A stretch of DNA of 64,000 nucleotides. Source: Flavobacteriaceae bacterium LSUCC0859 (lineage in GTDB: Bacteria > Bacteroidota > Bacteroidia > Flavobacteriales > Flavobacteriaceae). The notes under the pieces were generated by a model. It had not been told where the DNA came from and ran no database searches. It saw nothing but the letters and a program-made list of their open reading frames with translations. This document shows, one piece after another, positions 45,069 to 53,526 of the stretch (position 1 is its first letter; each line of letters opens with the position of its first letter). A program made the position numbers and the translations under genes. Where the stretch lies: assembly GCA_022239325.1 (NCBI GenBank), contig JAKOGP010000002.1, forward strand, positions 156,852-220,851, given 5' to 3'.

Positions 45069-47255
45069 CTAGAAAGCCAAGCTCATTCCTAACAAGAAAT
45101 TAGTCCCAGCTTGTGGATAATAACCTGCTCCCTCTATAGTTGTTACTACCCCTGGGTTTGAAAAATCATCATCATAGGTATAAAAGTACCCATTACTCAC
45201 GTAGAGTTTGTTAAAGATATTGTTTACCAAAAGCTGGAGGCTGATATTCTTAAACGTATGGCTTGGCTGCCACTGGTATTGAACACTCAAATCCGTTTGT
45301 CCATATCCTTCTAACACAGAAGCCTTGGAGTCTATATTACCCATATACTGTTTACCAACTTGTTTGTGAAGCAAACCAATATTTGTATTAGCATTGGGGC
45401 TGTACTGAAGGAGTTGTCCTGCAATGAATCTGGGTGAAAAGGCAATTTGAGTATTACCCAATGGCGTTAATACTCCATCCTTTTTAAAATAAAAATCAAT
45501 GTTTCTATGATCGCTCAAAGATAGATTGGGCTGCCACAACCATTTTCTATGCATCTGCCAGCGGGCGTCTATCTCTAGGCCTAACCTATAACTGTCTCCT
45601 ACATTTTCTCTCAATGGTGCCCCCACGTCATTCAGTGCTCCTGTAAGCACCAATTGATTGTTGTAACGCATATAAAATAAATTGGTATTCAGTTGTAAAC
45701 TTGGGCTTAGGTATCTCCATCCCAATTCTATGTCCTGAAGTCTCTCTGGTTCCGGATTTCCTCCCTCGTAGTCATTTCTGTTGGGCTCTCTATGAGCTAT
45801 AGCATAGGAGGTATACAAACTATTGGTTTTATCTAAAGCCAAAGTAAGTCCCAATTTAGGATTAAAGAAATTAAAAGTGTCATCTACCAATCCAGTCTCT
45901 GCTCCGTTAGCCTCATACCCTACTCTCCTGTACTGAAGGTCTACAAATGAAGTGAGCTTTGCGGCTAGTTCCGTTTGCCATTTGGCATAAATATTCCCAT
46001 CTGTCTTTATGGAATTGTCCTCGTAGTACCGATCCCCTTTATAGGCTGTTCCCATATTTTGTGCCCAAATCACCTCTCCGAAATGAGCTCCTTCATATGT
46101 ATTCCATGCACCTCCAATAATCAGCTGTCCTTTGGCCAAGGTTTTAACTAAAGAACTAGTGAACCCATAAAACCTATTGTCTAGCCAGCGCCTTCTAATG
46201 AGGTCTGTTGGCTCATTGGCTGGTAAGCCTATTCCGTAATCTGCATCTGTTTCTCCTGGCTTATACTGCTCAAAATATCCACGACCTCTAGTAAAGTGGA
46301 GGGCCATTTGACTGTTCCAACCGCCACCTAGCTCCTCACTCCAATGAAACTGGGCATGGTCTTGCTTATAATTGTCCTCTTCTTTGTCGTGAAATTGAGT
46401 ATTACCTTGAGCATCTATGTACAATCCTGAAGGATTGAAGGTTCTATCTTGCTCTAAAGTAGCCCCATCTATACCATTCCAAGCCTGATAGGTAATTTCA
46501 TGGCCCCCAAACAACAATCCCTTTAATTGGGTGCTCCCTCGCTGATAATTCCCTTCTAAAAAATAAGAAGAAAGTCTAGAGCTAGCTCTATCTATATAGC
46601 CATCTGAAACAATTCTAGAAAGGCGTCCAGAAAGGTCAAACCCATTATTGAGTTTCCCAGTGCTAAACTGCACGGAATTGTTTAGGGTGTTAAAACTCCC
46701 CACTGAAGACTTTATAAGTGCAGAAGCCTCTGGATTGGCCCTTTTAGTCTCAATATTTAAACTAGCTCCAAAGGCACCAGCTCCATTGGTAGAGGTTCCA
46801 ACCCCGCGTTGGAGTTGTATGCTTTCTACAGAAGAACCAAAATCTGGTAAATTCACCCAAAATGTTCCTTGTGACTCTGGGTCATTATAGGGAATACCAT
46901 TGATAGTTACGTTCACCCTAGTGGCGTCTGAACCACGCACCCGTATTCCAGTATAACCAATTCCAGCGCCTGCGTCTGAGGTAGTTACAACTCCTGGCAA
47001 ATAATTGAGTAAAATGGGTAAATCTTGGCCTAAATTCCTGGCTTCATATTCTGTGGCCTTTACATTGCTGTAGGAGACCCCCATCACTTTAGTAGCCCTT
47101 AAGGCACTTACAAATACCTCTTGCAAGGCAATTTCTTTTTGAGCTGTAGTGTCTTTTACAGACTCTTGTTTAGCAGTCTCTCTAGACTGCGATTCTTGTG
47201 CCATGACCCCCATACTCAGGAGGCACATAGCGCATGTAGTGAAAACAATTTTCAT
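45069..47255 (-). CDS. TonB-dependent receptor under a TPP riboswitch (probable thiamin importer)
   Basis: 728 residues. Signal peptide (CAMCLLSMGVMAQ), TonB-box-like IALQEVFVSALRA, plug with GIGYTGIRVRGSDATRVNVT and GVGTSTNGAGAFGASLN, barrel ending in LLGMSLAF. No CarboxypepD_reg domain. General sequence would suggest a siderophore receptor, but a TPP riboswitch directly upstream ties it to thiamin: TPP-controlled outer-membrane receptors are known in Bacteroidota. Ligand probably thiamin or a phosphate/precursor form. A PnuC-type inner-membrane transporter is encoded 2.3 kb upstream on the same strand. Confidence 0.9.
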   Translation of the reverse strand: MKIVFTTCAMCLLSMGVMAQESQSRETAKQESVKDTTAQKEIALQEVFVSALRATKVMGVSYSNVKATEYEARNLGQDLPILLNYLPGVVTTSDAGAGIGYTGIRVRGSDATRVNVTINGIPYNDPESQGTFWVNLPDFGSSVESIQLQRGVGTSTNGAGAFGASLNIETKRANPEASALIKSSVGSFNTLNNSVQFSTGKLNNGFDLSGRLSRIVSDGYIDRASSRLSSYFLEGNYQRGSTQLKGLLFGGHEITYQAWNGIDGATLEQDRTFNPSGLYIDAQGNTQFHDKEEDNYKQDHAQFHWSEELGGGWNSQMALHFTRGRGYFEQYKPGETDADYGIGLPANEPTDLIRRRWLDNRFYGFTSSLVKTLAKGQLIIGGAWNTYEGAHFGEVIWAQNMGTAYKGDRYYEDNSIKTDGNIYAKWQTELAAKLTSFVDLQYRRVGYEANGAETGLVDDTFNFFNPKLGLTLALDKTNSLYTSYAIAHREPNRNDYEGGNPEPERLQDIELGWRYLSPSLQLNTNLFYMRYNNQLVLTGALNDVGAPLRENVGDSYRLGLEIDARWQMHRKWLWQPNLSLSDHRNIDFYFKKDGVLTPLGNTQIAFSPRFIAGQLLQYSPNANTNIGLLHKQVGKQYMGNIDSKASVLEGYGQTDLSVQYQWQPSHTFKNISLQLLVNNIFNKLYVSNGYFYTYDDDFSNPGVVTTIEGAGYYPQAGTNFLLGMSLAF

Positions 47256-47310
47256 TCGTAATAGATTTAGTACGAATAAAAGGGGCTGTTATTCTGGTTT
47301 ATAATTCAGT

Positions 47311-47392
47311 GAAAAATGGGGCTCTTTCCAGTCTTTTTTTTTCAAACTAATGCTAATTAGTATATAGAAAAAATGATACAATTTTAAGAGCC
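47311..47392 (-). promoter_or_regulatory. Possible expression platform of the TPP riboswitch
   Basis: GGCTCTT (47392-47386) directly after the aptamer can pair with AAGAGCC (47326-47320), which is followed by CCATTTTTC. The 3' arm plus T-run looks like the end of a terminator stem that competes with aptamer closing. Confidence 0.45.
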
Positions 47393-47470
47393 GTCCCTTG
47401 GCAGCATTACCCGCCCAGGTTCCATGGGTATAATCTCAGCCTATTCATAATTGAAGTGGGCACCCCTTTG
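47390..47470 (-). ncRNA. TPP (THI-element) riboswitch
   Basis: Minus strand, all conserved blocks in order: GGGGTGCC (47466-47459), CTGAGA (47439-47434), ACCC, GAACCTG (47422-47416), GGTAATGC (47411-47404), GC and AGGGA (47398-47394). These are the invariant parts of the thiamin pyrophosphate aptamer, with spacing as in E. coli thiM. It lies between a consensus promoter and the TonB receptor gene, which is therefore expected to be shut off when TPP is plentiful. Confidence 0.93.
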
Positions 47471-47478
47471 AGATGGGT

Positions 47479-47509
47479 CAAAGATAGGGGTGAAAATAGA
47501 ACTGGGCAA
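47479..47509 (-). promoter_or_regulatory. Promoter of the TPP-riboswitch transcript
   Basis: -33 TTG (47509-47507) and -7 TATCTTTG (47486-47479), 20 bp apart, the flavobacterial consensus. Initiation would fall at about 47472, immediately before the aptamer, so the riboswitch starts its own transcript after the DUF4301 gene. Confidence 0.75.
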
Positions 47510-47527
47510 TAAAAAAAATGAGAAAAT

Positions 47528-49063
47528 TTAACCCTCCAAATGCCCAGGGTCTAATAAATCTGTCACTGTTTTCACCGGATTAAAGGTGCTGGCTGGAACC
47601 TCAACGAAAATGGTGTTCCAGTGGGCCATGCTCCCATTCCAAAGACCCGGGAGTTCCAAAACCTTTACTTTTTTTCCATGCCTAGACTTCTCCGCAATAA
47701 ATGAGAGACTTGGATCTGAAAATTCATGCAAATCCATCCCCTCGCCTTTGTAGTTTTTAAAACTACAGACTAAGTCTACCGGATTAAAATGGGTGGCATT
47801 TTCAAAAATTTCTAACTGCTCAGGATCTTTAAGTGCAATTTGTGAGGCCTCTACAATTTGTACATGCTCTGTTCCCATGGCGTCTTTCACCCAGAAGGGT
47901 CCGCCTCCTGTTTTTCCCTCATTCTCTACCATACCACACACCCTAAGTGGGCGATTGAAAGTCTCTTTTAAATAGGCTATTTGCTCCTCTAAGGGCATTT
48001 CTTCATAATAAGACGGTAGGCTCACTCCAAAGGTTTCCTGGTAATATGTAGCCATAAATTCAAGATCTGAAGCTTCCAACACCTCTTCATCTAGTGCTCT
48101 GGCGTAAGCAAAAAGTTGCTCCTGTACATCTAGTAATTTACCTCCCAATACTTTTTTGTAGTGTATCTGTTCCTCAAAACTAAAAGCACCTCCTACATTG
48201 TCTACATTTTTTATAAAAATCACGTCTTCCTTTAGGCTTGCTAAGTTATCTAAAAGGGCGCCGTGACCAGCCGGATGAAACATCAAATAACCTTGAGCGT
48301 CTCTTAGGGGTTGTAAATCTGGACTCACCACGAGGGTGTCTGTGTGTAATTGCTGATGGGAGAACTGCACCTCAAAAGCGCCTTTCCCTTCAAAAACAGC
48401 AGAATCTTTAATCTGAGCCAAAGCCTTTTCAAAGGCTTGCAAATGCCCCTCAGAGACCGTGAAATGCAGTTTAGCTACCCCATCTTTTACCGCGTAGGAG
48501 AGTGCTTCTGCAATGTGCTCTTCTAAGACCAATACCTCACGTCCCTCTTTCAGGTGAAAAGGCAACAGACCTTTGGGTTTAGATCCAAAGTCTAAGCCTG
48601 GGGCCTCCAATAAAATTTTTAAATAATCTATAACCGCCTGGGCAGACTCAAATGAAAAATCTGGAGGAAGCTGTTCTAATACCAAGTTGTGAAAAGGGAA
48701 TTTATGGGCCTCTTTAATAAAATTAGACACCTGCGGATGTTCTTGTAAATAGGGCCCAAAAGAAAAGTCTTCTTGTTTACTGGCCTCTAAAAAAGCCAAT
48801 AAAGGCTTAAACATTCGCGTAGCAGCACCAGAAGCAGGTACAAATTTAACCATCTCATACTGAGACTGACGCTCCTCAAAGTAGGTCCTAAAAATTCGCT
48901 CCTCCCGAGGCTTAAGGACTACTATCCCATCTCCTATTGTGGCCGCACGCTCCAGCTCAATTTTTGGAATACCTTTTCTAAAGGTTATCAAGTCTGAGCT
49001 TACCTTAGAAGCAGTGGTATGGCGGGCGGTGAATTGAGTAATGTCTTGTGGTGTCCAGTTCAT
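47528..49063 (-). CDS. DUF4301 protein
   Basis: 511 residues, no signal peptide or membrane helix, so cytosolic. Conserved-looking segments: MVKFVPASGAATRMFKPLL, LMFHPAGHGALLDNLASL, GGAFSFEEQIHYKK and MVENEGKTGGGPFWVKD. The FVPASGAATRMFK and HPAGHGALL patterns recall sugar-nucleotidyl-transferase-like folds, but I cannot support a reaction. Start overlaps the NadR-like kinase stop by 4 nt (ATGA), so it is made together with the kinase and PnuC-type transporter. Confidence 0.85.
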   Translation of the reverse strand: MNWTPQDITQFTARHTTASKVSSDLITFRKGIPKIELERAATIGDGIVVLKPREERIFRTYFEERQSQYEMVKFVPASGAATRMFKPLLAFLEASKQEDFSFGPYLQEHPQVSNFIKEAHKFPFHNLVLEQLPPDFSFESAQAVIDYLKILLEAPGLDFGSKPKGLLPFHLKEGREVLVLEEHIAEALSYAVKDGVAKLHFTVSEGHLQAFEKALAQIKDSAVFEGKGAFEVQFSHQQLHTDTLVVSPDLQPLRDAQGYLMFHPAGHGALLDNLASLKEDVIFIKNVDNVGGAFSFEEQIHYKKVLGGKLLDVQEQLFAYARALDEEVLEASDLEFMATYYQETFGVSLPSYYEEMPLEEQIAYLKETFNRPLRVCGMVENEGKTGGGPFWVKDAMGTEHVQIVEASQIALKDPEQLEIFENATHFNPVDLVCSFKNYKGEGMDLHEFSDPSLSFIAEKSRHGKKVKVLELPGLWNGSMAHWNTIFVEVPASTFNPVKTVTDLLDPGHLEG

Positions 49064-49626
49064 GATTTGGAAAGTAAAGCGTCTATATGGGCCACAGCAG
49101 TAGCCAATCTGGTTTTCTTGTCCCCCTTCAAAAGTACATAGGGGCGCTTGTATTTTTCTAAAGTATCTTTGAAATAAGTAAACATTTCTTGACGCTCTCC
49201 TGGCTTGTCTCTCAGGTCATCTGCTTCCCAGGGCACATCTATATAGGTGAGAAAATACAAATCATAGCGGTTCTCTAAGGCGTGTTTTTCAAGTACTGGG
49301 TCGCAGTGTCCCAGATAATAGGCCTCCGAATATACCTTAGTTTCCAAAAGATCCGTGTCACATATTAGTAAATCCGTTGCCTTGGCTGCCAATTTATTTT
49401 CAAGAGCCATTTGCCCAGCCGCTATGGGTAATAAGTCCTTAGGCTCACAGGTCTTTCTCTCTTCATTCCACTTGTTTTGCAAATACTCTCTAGCGTACTC
49501 AGGTGCCCATACGGTATTATAATGTCTGGCCAACTGCTGGGAAAGAGTGGTTTTTCCGGTAGATTCTGGTCCAAAAAGGACCACTTTTATAAGGGAGCTG
49601 GGGGCTTGTTTAAACTGTTCTTCCAT
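49060..49626 (-). CDS. NadR-like P-loop kinase (AAA_28)
   Basis: 188 residues. Walker A VVLFGPESTGKTTLSQQLA, APEYAREYL and LICDTDLLETKVYSEAYYLG (Walker-B-like) match the ribosylnicotinamide-kinase domain of NadR; the NMN-adenylyltransferase half is missing. Known partners of PnuC transporters phosphorylate the imported vitamin to trap it. Given the TPP-controlled receptor downstream, thiamin kinase is as likely as nicotinamide-riboside kinase. Overlaps the transporter gene by 40 nt and DUF4301 by 4 nt. Confidence 0.85.
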   Translation of the reverse strand: MEEQFKQAPSSLIKVVLFGPESTGKTTLSQQLARHYNTVWAPEYAREYLQNKWNEERKTCEPKDLLPIAAGQMALENKLAAKATDLLICDTDLLETKVYSEAYYLGHCDPVLEKHALENRYDLYFLTYIDVPWEADDLRDKPGERQEMFTYFKDTLEKYKRPYVLLKGDKKTRLATAVAHIDALLSKS

Positions 49627-50219
49627 GTCTGGTAGCCTTGAACGGCTATAATCGTAAAAAGTATATATTGAACGGCAGTAAAGGTAAGGCCTTTATACCA
49701 ATAAAGGGGTATGCTAATCAGGTTGCCTAGGATCCAAAAGTGCCAATGTTCCCATTTTTTTTTGGCCATCAAAAACATGGCTACAAAAAAGACAGCCGTT
49801 GTAAAGGTGTCTACATATGCCGTCCAAACATGAAATTTGTCAAAGTAGGTATACACCGCCACAACAAAAACCACGGCACACACAAAAAGCCATATAATAT
49901 AAGGCCACTCTCCCCGATGCACCAAACTAATAGGACGCTCCTTTTCTTGTGTGGGCCTTGCCCAATACCACCAGCCATATAGACTCATAGCAGTGTAATA
50001 GGCATTGATAAGCATATCTCCCAAAAGCCCATAAACCCACAAGATATAGACAAAAATCCCTGTGCTTACTATGCCCGTGGGGAATACCCCTATATGTTCT
50101 TTCTTGGCCAGCCATACGGAGAGAACCCCCAAAAAAACAGCTATCATTTCCAAGACCACCATGTAAGGCTCTTGTCCGTAATACACCTCAAAAAAGAAAT
50201 CAAATACGGCTTTCATCAT
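49587..50219 (-). CDS. PnuC-family vitamin transporter (nicotinamide riboside or thiamin, PnuT)
   Basis: 210 residues, about seven helices. Family motifs: LSVWLAKKEHIGVFPTGIVS, INAYYTAMSLYGWWYW (substrate-contacting WxxW-like) and FWILGNLISIPLYWYKGL. PnuC carries nicotinamide riboside; its close relative PnuT carries thiamin. The nearby TPP riboswitch and receptor favour thiamin, though this gene itself is upstream of the riboswitch. Starts 2 nt after the PPTase stop. Confidence 0.88.
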   Translation of the reverse strand: MMKAVFDFFFEVYYGQEPYMVVLEMIAVFLGVLSVWLAKKEHIGVFPTGIVSTGIFVYILWVYGLLGDMLINAYYTAMSLYGWWYWARPTQEKERPISLVHRGEWPYIIWLFVCAVVFVVAVYTYFDKFHVWTAYVDTFTTAVFFVAMFLMAKKKWEHWHFWILGNLISIPLYWYKGLTFTAVQYILFTIIAVQGYQTWKNSLNKPPAPL

Positions 50220-50221
50220 AG

Positions 50222-50917
50222 TTAGTATAAGGTATTTTTAGCCTGCGCTTTTGCATAGCTTGTTTGCGCCAAGGCCTCGCCAGCAGATCTTGCTGCCAAG
50301 CGCGTACCCCAAACACCGCCATAAGACAGGGCTTCAAAAGGATGGAGTGAAAAGTACACAAAGGAATCTTGTTCTGTAACATTTTGGGCGGGTATGCGCC
50401 CGTAAAAGGCATCGGCCGAAGGCCAAACTTCTATATGCTTTAAAAAACTTAGACCTGGGCTAGCCGCTATTTTATAAATACTTTCCTTACACGCCCAAAT
50501 ATGGGTTAGCAAACCCACCTGTTCCAAATGGAGTGCTTGTAAGCTAGTGAATTTGTGAGCAATACGAAGGATTTTATCTCGCTGCATCTCCACGTCTATA
50601 CCAACTGGTATATTTTTGTGAACTACTAAAGCCGTCATAGAAAAGGAATGTGAAATAGAAATAAAACTGCCATCTTTCAAATGAGGCTTTCCCTGGGCGT
50701 CATAGTACAGATCTGCGTCTGCATAGCCTTCTAAGGCCATTAGGTGTCGCACACTCAAAAAGGCGCGCCTGTGCAGCTCAGATTTCATACCCTCCAAGCG
50801 CTGCTGGCAGTGTGGTGTTAGCACAATACCTTCAGAGAGAAAATCCTCCGTCTCGGTTACCTCCCAGAGGCGAACCCTACCTTGGGTGTCTATCGGAATT
50901 GTTTGAAACAGCGGCAT
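50222..50917 (-). CDS. 4'-phosphopantetheinyl transferase
   Basis: 231 residues, Sfp-like. Motifs FISISHSFSMTALVV, PVGIDVEMQRDKI (Mg-binding GIDxE) and THIWACKESIYKIAA (WxxKE). Attaches phosphopantetheine from CoA to carrier proteins such as ACP. First gene of the minus-strand run PPTase-PnuC-kinase-DUF4301; a role in vitamin uptake is not expected, so the grouping may only be transcriptional. Confidence 0.9.
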   Translation of the reverse strand: MPLFQTIPIDTQGRVRLWEVTETEDFLSEGIVLTPHCQQRLEGMKSELHRRAFLSVRHLMALEGYADADLYYDAQGKPHLKDGSFISISHSFSMTALVVHKNIPVGIDVEMQRDKILRIAHKFTSLQALHLEQVGLLTHIWACKESIYKIAASPGLSFLKHIEVWPSADAFYGRIPAQNVTEQDSFVYFSLHPFEALSYGGVWGTRLAARSAGEALAQTSYAKAQAKNTLY

Positions 50918-50937
50918 ATTATTAAAGGTCTATATTG

Positions 50938-50945
50938 TATCTTTG
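50938..50945 (+). promoter_or_regulatory. -7 promoter element of ahcY
   Basis: TATCTTTG, exact TAnnTTTG, 40 nt before the ahcY ATG. No good -33 TTTG. Confidence 0.5.
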
Positions 50946-50985
50946 CAACTTATTAATCACACGAAAGTAAAAATAAAAAAAGACT

Positions 50986-52302
50986 ATGAGTGCAAATCCC
51001 CTACCCTATGTACCTTATAAGGTAAAAGATATTGGATTGGCCAACTGGGGCCGTAAAGAAATTACCTTAGCAGAGGCAGAAATGCCTGGTCTAATGGCCC
51101 TAAGAGAAGAATATGGCGCCAGCCAACCACTAAAAGGGTCCAGAATTGCAGGATGCTTACATATGACCATCCAAACAGCGGTACTCATAGAGACTCTTGT
51201 AGCTCTTGGTGCAGAGGTAACTTGGAGTTCTTGTAATATATTTTCTACCCAAGACCACGCTGCAGCAGCCATTGCCGCAGCAGGTATTCAGGTATACGCT
51301 TGGAAGGGGATGAATGAAGAAGAATTTGAGTGGTGTATAGAACAGACCCTTTTCTTTGGAGAGGAGCGTAACCCACTCAATATGATTTTGGACGACGGTG
51401 GAGACCTTACCAATATGGTCCTAGACCAATATCCTGCCTTGGCAGCCGCCATTAAAGGACTTTCCGAAGAAACTACCACTGGAGTGCACAGACTCTACGA
51501 AAGGGTTAAAAACGGTACCCTACCTATGCCAGCCATCAATGTAAATGACTCGGTAACTAAGTCTAAATTTGACAACAAATACGGCTGTAGAGAATCTGCA
51601 GTAGACGCCATTAGACGTGCTACAGACACCATGCTTGCTGGAAAAAGAGTAGTAGTTGCTGGCTACGGAGACGTAGGAAAAGGAACAGCTGCTTCTTTCA
51701 AAGGGGCGGGTTCTATTGTGACAGTTACAGAAATAGACCCTATTTGTGCCCTTCAGGCCGCTATGGACGGTTTTGAGGTCAAAAGATTGGCTACAGTTAT
51801 AGGGAATGCAGACATAGTGATCACCACAACAGGAAATAAAGACATCATTAGAGCAGAGCACTTTGAGGCCCTAAAGGATAAAGCCATTGTGTGTAATATT
51901 GGACACTTTGACAATGAAATAGACATGGCCTGGCTGAACAAAACACACGGCCATACCAAAGAGGAAATTAAACCTCAGGTAGACATGTATACAATTGCTG
52001 ATAAAAACGTGATTGTGTTGGCAGAGGGAAGACTCGTAAATCTAGGTTGTGCCACTGGCCATCCGAGTTTTGTGATGAGTAATTCCTTTACCAACCAAAC
52101 GCTCGCACAAATAGAGCTTTGGAATAAATCTGACCAATACGAAAACAAGGTGTATATGCTGCCCAAACACTTAGATGAGAAGGTTGCTGCACTACACCTC
52201 TCTCGTTTGGGTGTAGAGCTAGAAACGCTTAACCAAGAGCAGGCAGACTATATTGGCGTAACGGTTCAAGGACCGTTTAAACCAGAGTATTATAGATACT
52301 AG
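50986..52302 (+). CDS. ahcY: Adenosylhomocysteinase
   Basis: 438 residues. Motifs: [46 protein letters not shown]-binding [20 protein letters not shown] and C-terminal FKPEYYRY with the conserved Lys and Tyr. Splits S-adenosylhomocysteine into adenosine and homocysteine, closing the SAM cycle. No SAH or SAM riboswitch is seen in the 68-nt upstream gap. Followed by a strong terminator. Confidence 0.97.
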   Translation: MSANPLPYVPYKVKDIGLANWGRKEITLAEAEMPGLMALREEYGASQPLKGSRIAGCLHMTIQTAVLIETLVALGAEVTWSSCNIFSTQDHAAAAIAAAGIQVYAWKGMNEEEFEWCIEQTLFFGEERNPLNMILDDGGDLTNMVLDQYPALAAAIKGLSEETTTGVHRLYERVKNGTLPMPAINVNDSVTKSKFDNKYGCRESAVDAIRRATDTMLAGKRVVVAGYGDVGKGTAASFKGAGSIVTVTEIDPICALQAAMDGFEVKRLATVIGNADIVITTTGNKDIIRAEHFEALKDKAIVCNIGHFDNEIDMAWLNKTHGHTKEEIKPQVDMYTIADKNVIVLAEGRLVNLGCATGHPSFVMSNSFTNQTLAQIELWNKSDQYENKVYMLPKHLDEKVAALHLSRLGVELETLNQEQADYIGVTVQGPFKPEYYRY

Positions 52303-52333
52303 TTCAAAATTTTGGCCTCCCGGCCGATGCTAA

Positions 52334-52368
52334 AAAGGCCCCGCTTCTTCCAAGCGGGGCCTTTTTTT
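52334..52368 (+). terminator. Intrinsic terminator of ahcY
   Basis: 13-bp perfect stem AAAGGCCCCGCTT/AAGCGGGGCCTTT (52334-52346, 52352-52364) followed by T. Confidence 0.93.
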
Positions 52369-52395
52369 GTGTTCGAGTTATCACAGGAAAGGCAC

Positions 52396-52431
52396 AAAAA
52401 AAAACCGCTTGATCGTTTGACCAAGCGGTTT
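52396..52431 (-). terminator. Intrinsic terminator of the rplU-rpmA operon
   Basis: Stem AAACCGCTTG/CAAGCGGTTT (52402-52411, 52422-52431); on the minus strand followed by a long T-run. Back to back with the ahcY terminator. Confidence 0.9.
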
Positions 52432-52454
52432 ATTTTGTGAAAACGGTTTGTAAA

Positions 52455-52715
52455 TTAAGCCTCAAATGGCTCAATAGATACAAAAGACTTTCCGTCTACT
52501 TTCTTTGTGAATTTCACCAATCCATCTACCTTAGCGTGCAAGGTATGGTCTTTACTGGCGTAAACATTTTCGCCTGGATTGTGCTTAGTACCACGTTGTC
52601 TTACAATGATGTTCCCTGCAATGGCAGCTTGGCCACCAAAAATCTTAACGCCTAAACGTTTGGACTCTGATTCTCTACCGTTTTTAGAACTACCTACACC
52701 TTTTTTATGTGCCAT
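52455..52715 (-). CDS. rpmA: 50S ribosomal protein L27
   Basis: 86 residues. N-terminus [20 protein letters not shown] and [18 protein letters not shown] are diagnostic of bL27, whose N-terminal tail reaches the peptidyl-transferase centre. No Firmicutes-type cleavable extension. Follows rplU by 21 nt. Confidence 0.98.
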   Translation of the reverse strand: MAHKKGVGSSKNGRESESKRLGVKIFGGQAAIAGNIIVRQRGTKHNPGENVYASKDHTLHAKVDGLVKFTKKVDGKSFVSIEPFEA

Positions 52716-52736
52716 GATCTATGTTTTTAAGGTTTA

Positions 52737-53279
52737 TTATTTGCTTAAAGCAGCAATTAAATCTGCTTTTTTCATGCTTGAAATTCCTTCTACACCTTTA
52801 GCTTTAGCTAAGTCTTTTAACTCAGCTACAGTTTTAGAAGACAAGTCTTCAGAGGCTTTAGGAGCTGCTTTTTTTGTTGCTGCTTTTTCTGCTTTTGGAG
52901 CGGCTGGCTTTGCAGCAGCTTTTTCTGCTTTTGGGGCAGCAGCTTTCTTGGCAGCTGGTTTAGAACCAGAAGCAACAATGCTTTCAATAACAATTTCAGA
53001 AAGGTACTGTCTGTGACCGTTTTTAACTTTGTAACCTTTTCTTCTTTTCTTTTTAAAGACAATAACCTTGTCTCCTTTTAGGTGTTTTACCACTTTGGCT
53101 TCTACTGAAGCTCCTTCTATAGCCGGGGCGCCTATGGTAATGTTTTTACCGTCTTCTAAAAGCATTACATTTGAGAATTGAACCTTCTCTCCTTCTGCTT
53201 CTGGCAAACGATGAACAAAAACCTTTTGGTCTTTTGCAACTTTAAACTGCTGCCCTGCTATCTCTACAATTGCGTACAT
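52737..53279 (-). CDS. rplU: 50S ribosomal protein L21 with C-terminal Ala/Lys linker and SAP/Rho-N-like domain
   Basis: 180 residues; the bL21 core ([20 protein letters not shown] to [17 protein letters not shown]) takes about 103. It continues into a repetitive Ala/Lys/Pro linker ([12 protein letters not shown] repeats, about 110-142) and a helical end [20 protein letters not shown] ... [12 protein letters not shown] that fits a SAP/HeH/Rho-N helix-extension-helix, a nucleic-acid-binding fold. The extension is in frame and ends just before rpmA. Extended L21 occurs in Bacteroidota; its role is unknown. Confidence 0.95.
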   Translation of the reverse strand: MYAIVEIAGQQFKVAKDQKVFVHRLPEAEGEKVQFSNVMLLEDGKNITIGAPAIEGASVEAKVVKHLKGDKVIVFKKKRRKGYKVKNGHRQYLSEIVIESIVASGSKPAAKKAAAPKAEKAAAKPAAPKAEKAATKKAAPKASEDLSSKTVAELKDLAKAKGVEGISSMKKADLIAALSK

Positions 53280-53329
53280 AGCTGTTAATTATATAGTTAA
53301 ATTAAGCCCAAATTAATATTAGGCGGGTG

Positions 53330-53360
53330 CAAATATACGCTTTATTCACGGATATACAAA
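53330..53360 (-). promoter_or_regulatory. Consensus promoter of rplU-rpmA
   Basis: -33 TTTG (53360-53357) and -7 TATATTTG (53337-53330) separated by 19 bp: a textbook Bacteroidota promoter, 51 nt upstream of the L21 start. The rest of the 247-bp spacer to the M16 gene is AT-rich with no gene. Confidence 0.8.
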
Positions 53361-53526
53361 TGCTTTAAAAAAAGATATTTTAGCATGAAAATTTACACTT
53401 TATCCGATTTTTAAGACCTTTAATCTAAAACACCCCTTCTAACTTTAAATTCCTAATATAAAAATATATATTCGTGTAACAGATTTACAGAATACCTACT
53501 TATACATCACATTTAAAAACTCACTT

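Noticed and set aside
50918..50985. SAH/SAM riboswitch before ahcY
   Set aside because: The spacer is only 68 nt and holds a promoter element but no conserved riboswitch blocks.
52579..53016. Plus-strand frame with Ala/Phe/Gly repeats opposite L27/L21
   Set aside because: Mirror of the Ala/Lys linker of L21; no independent support.
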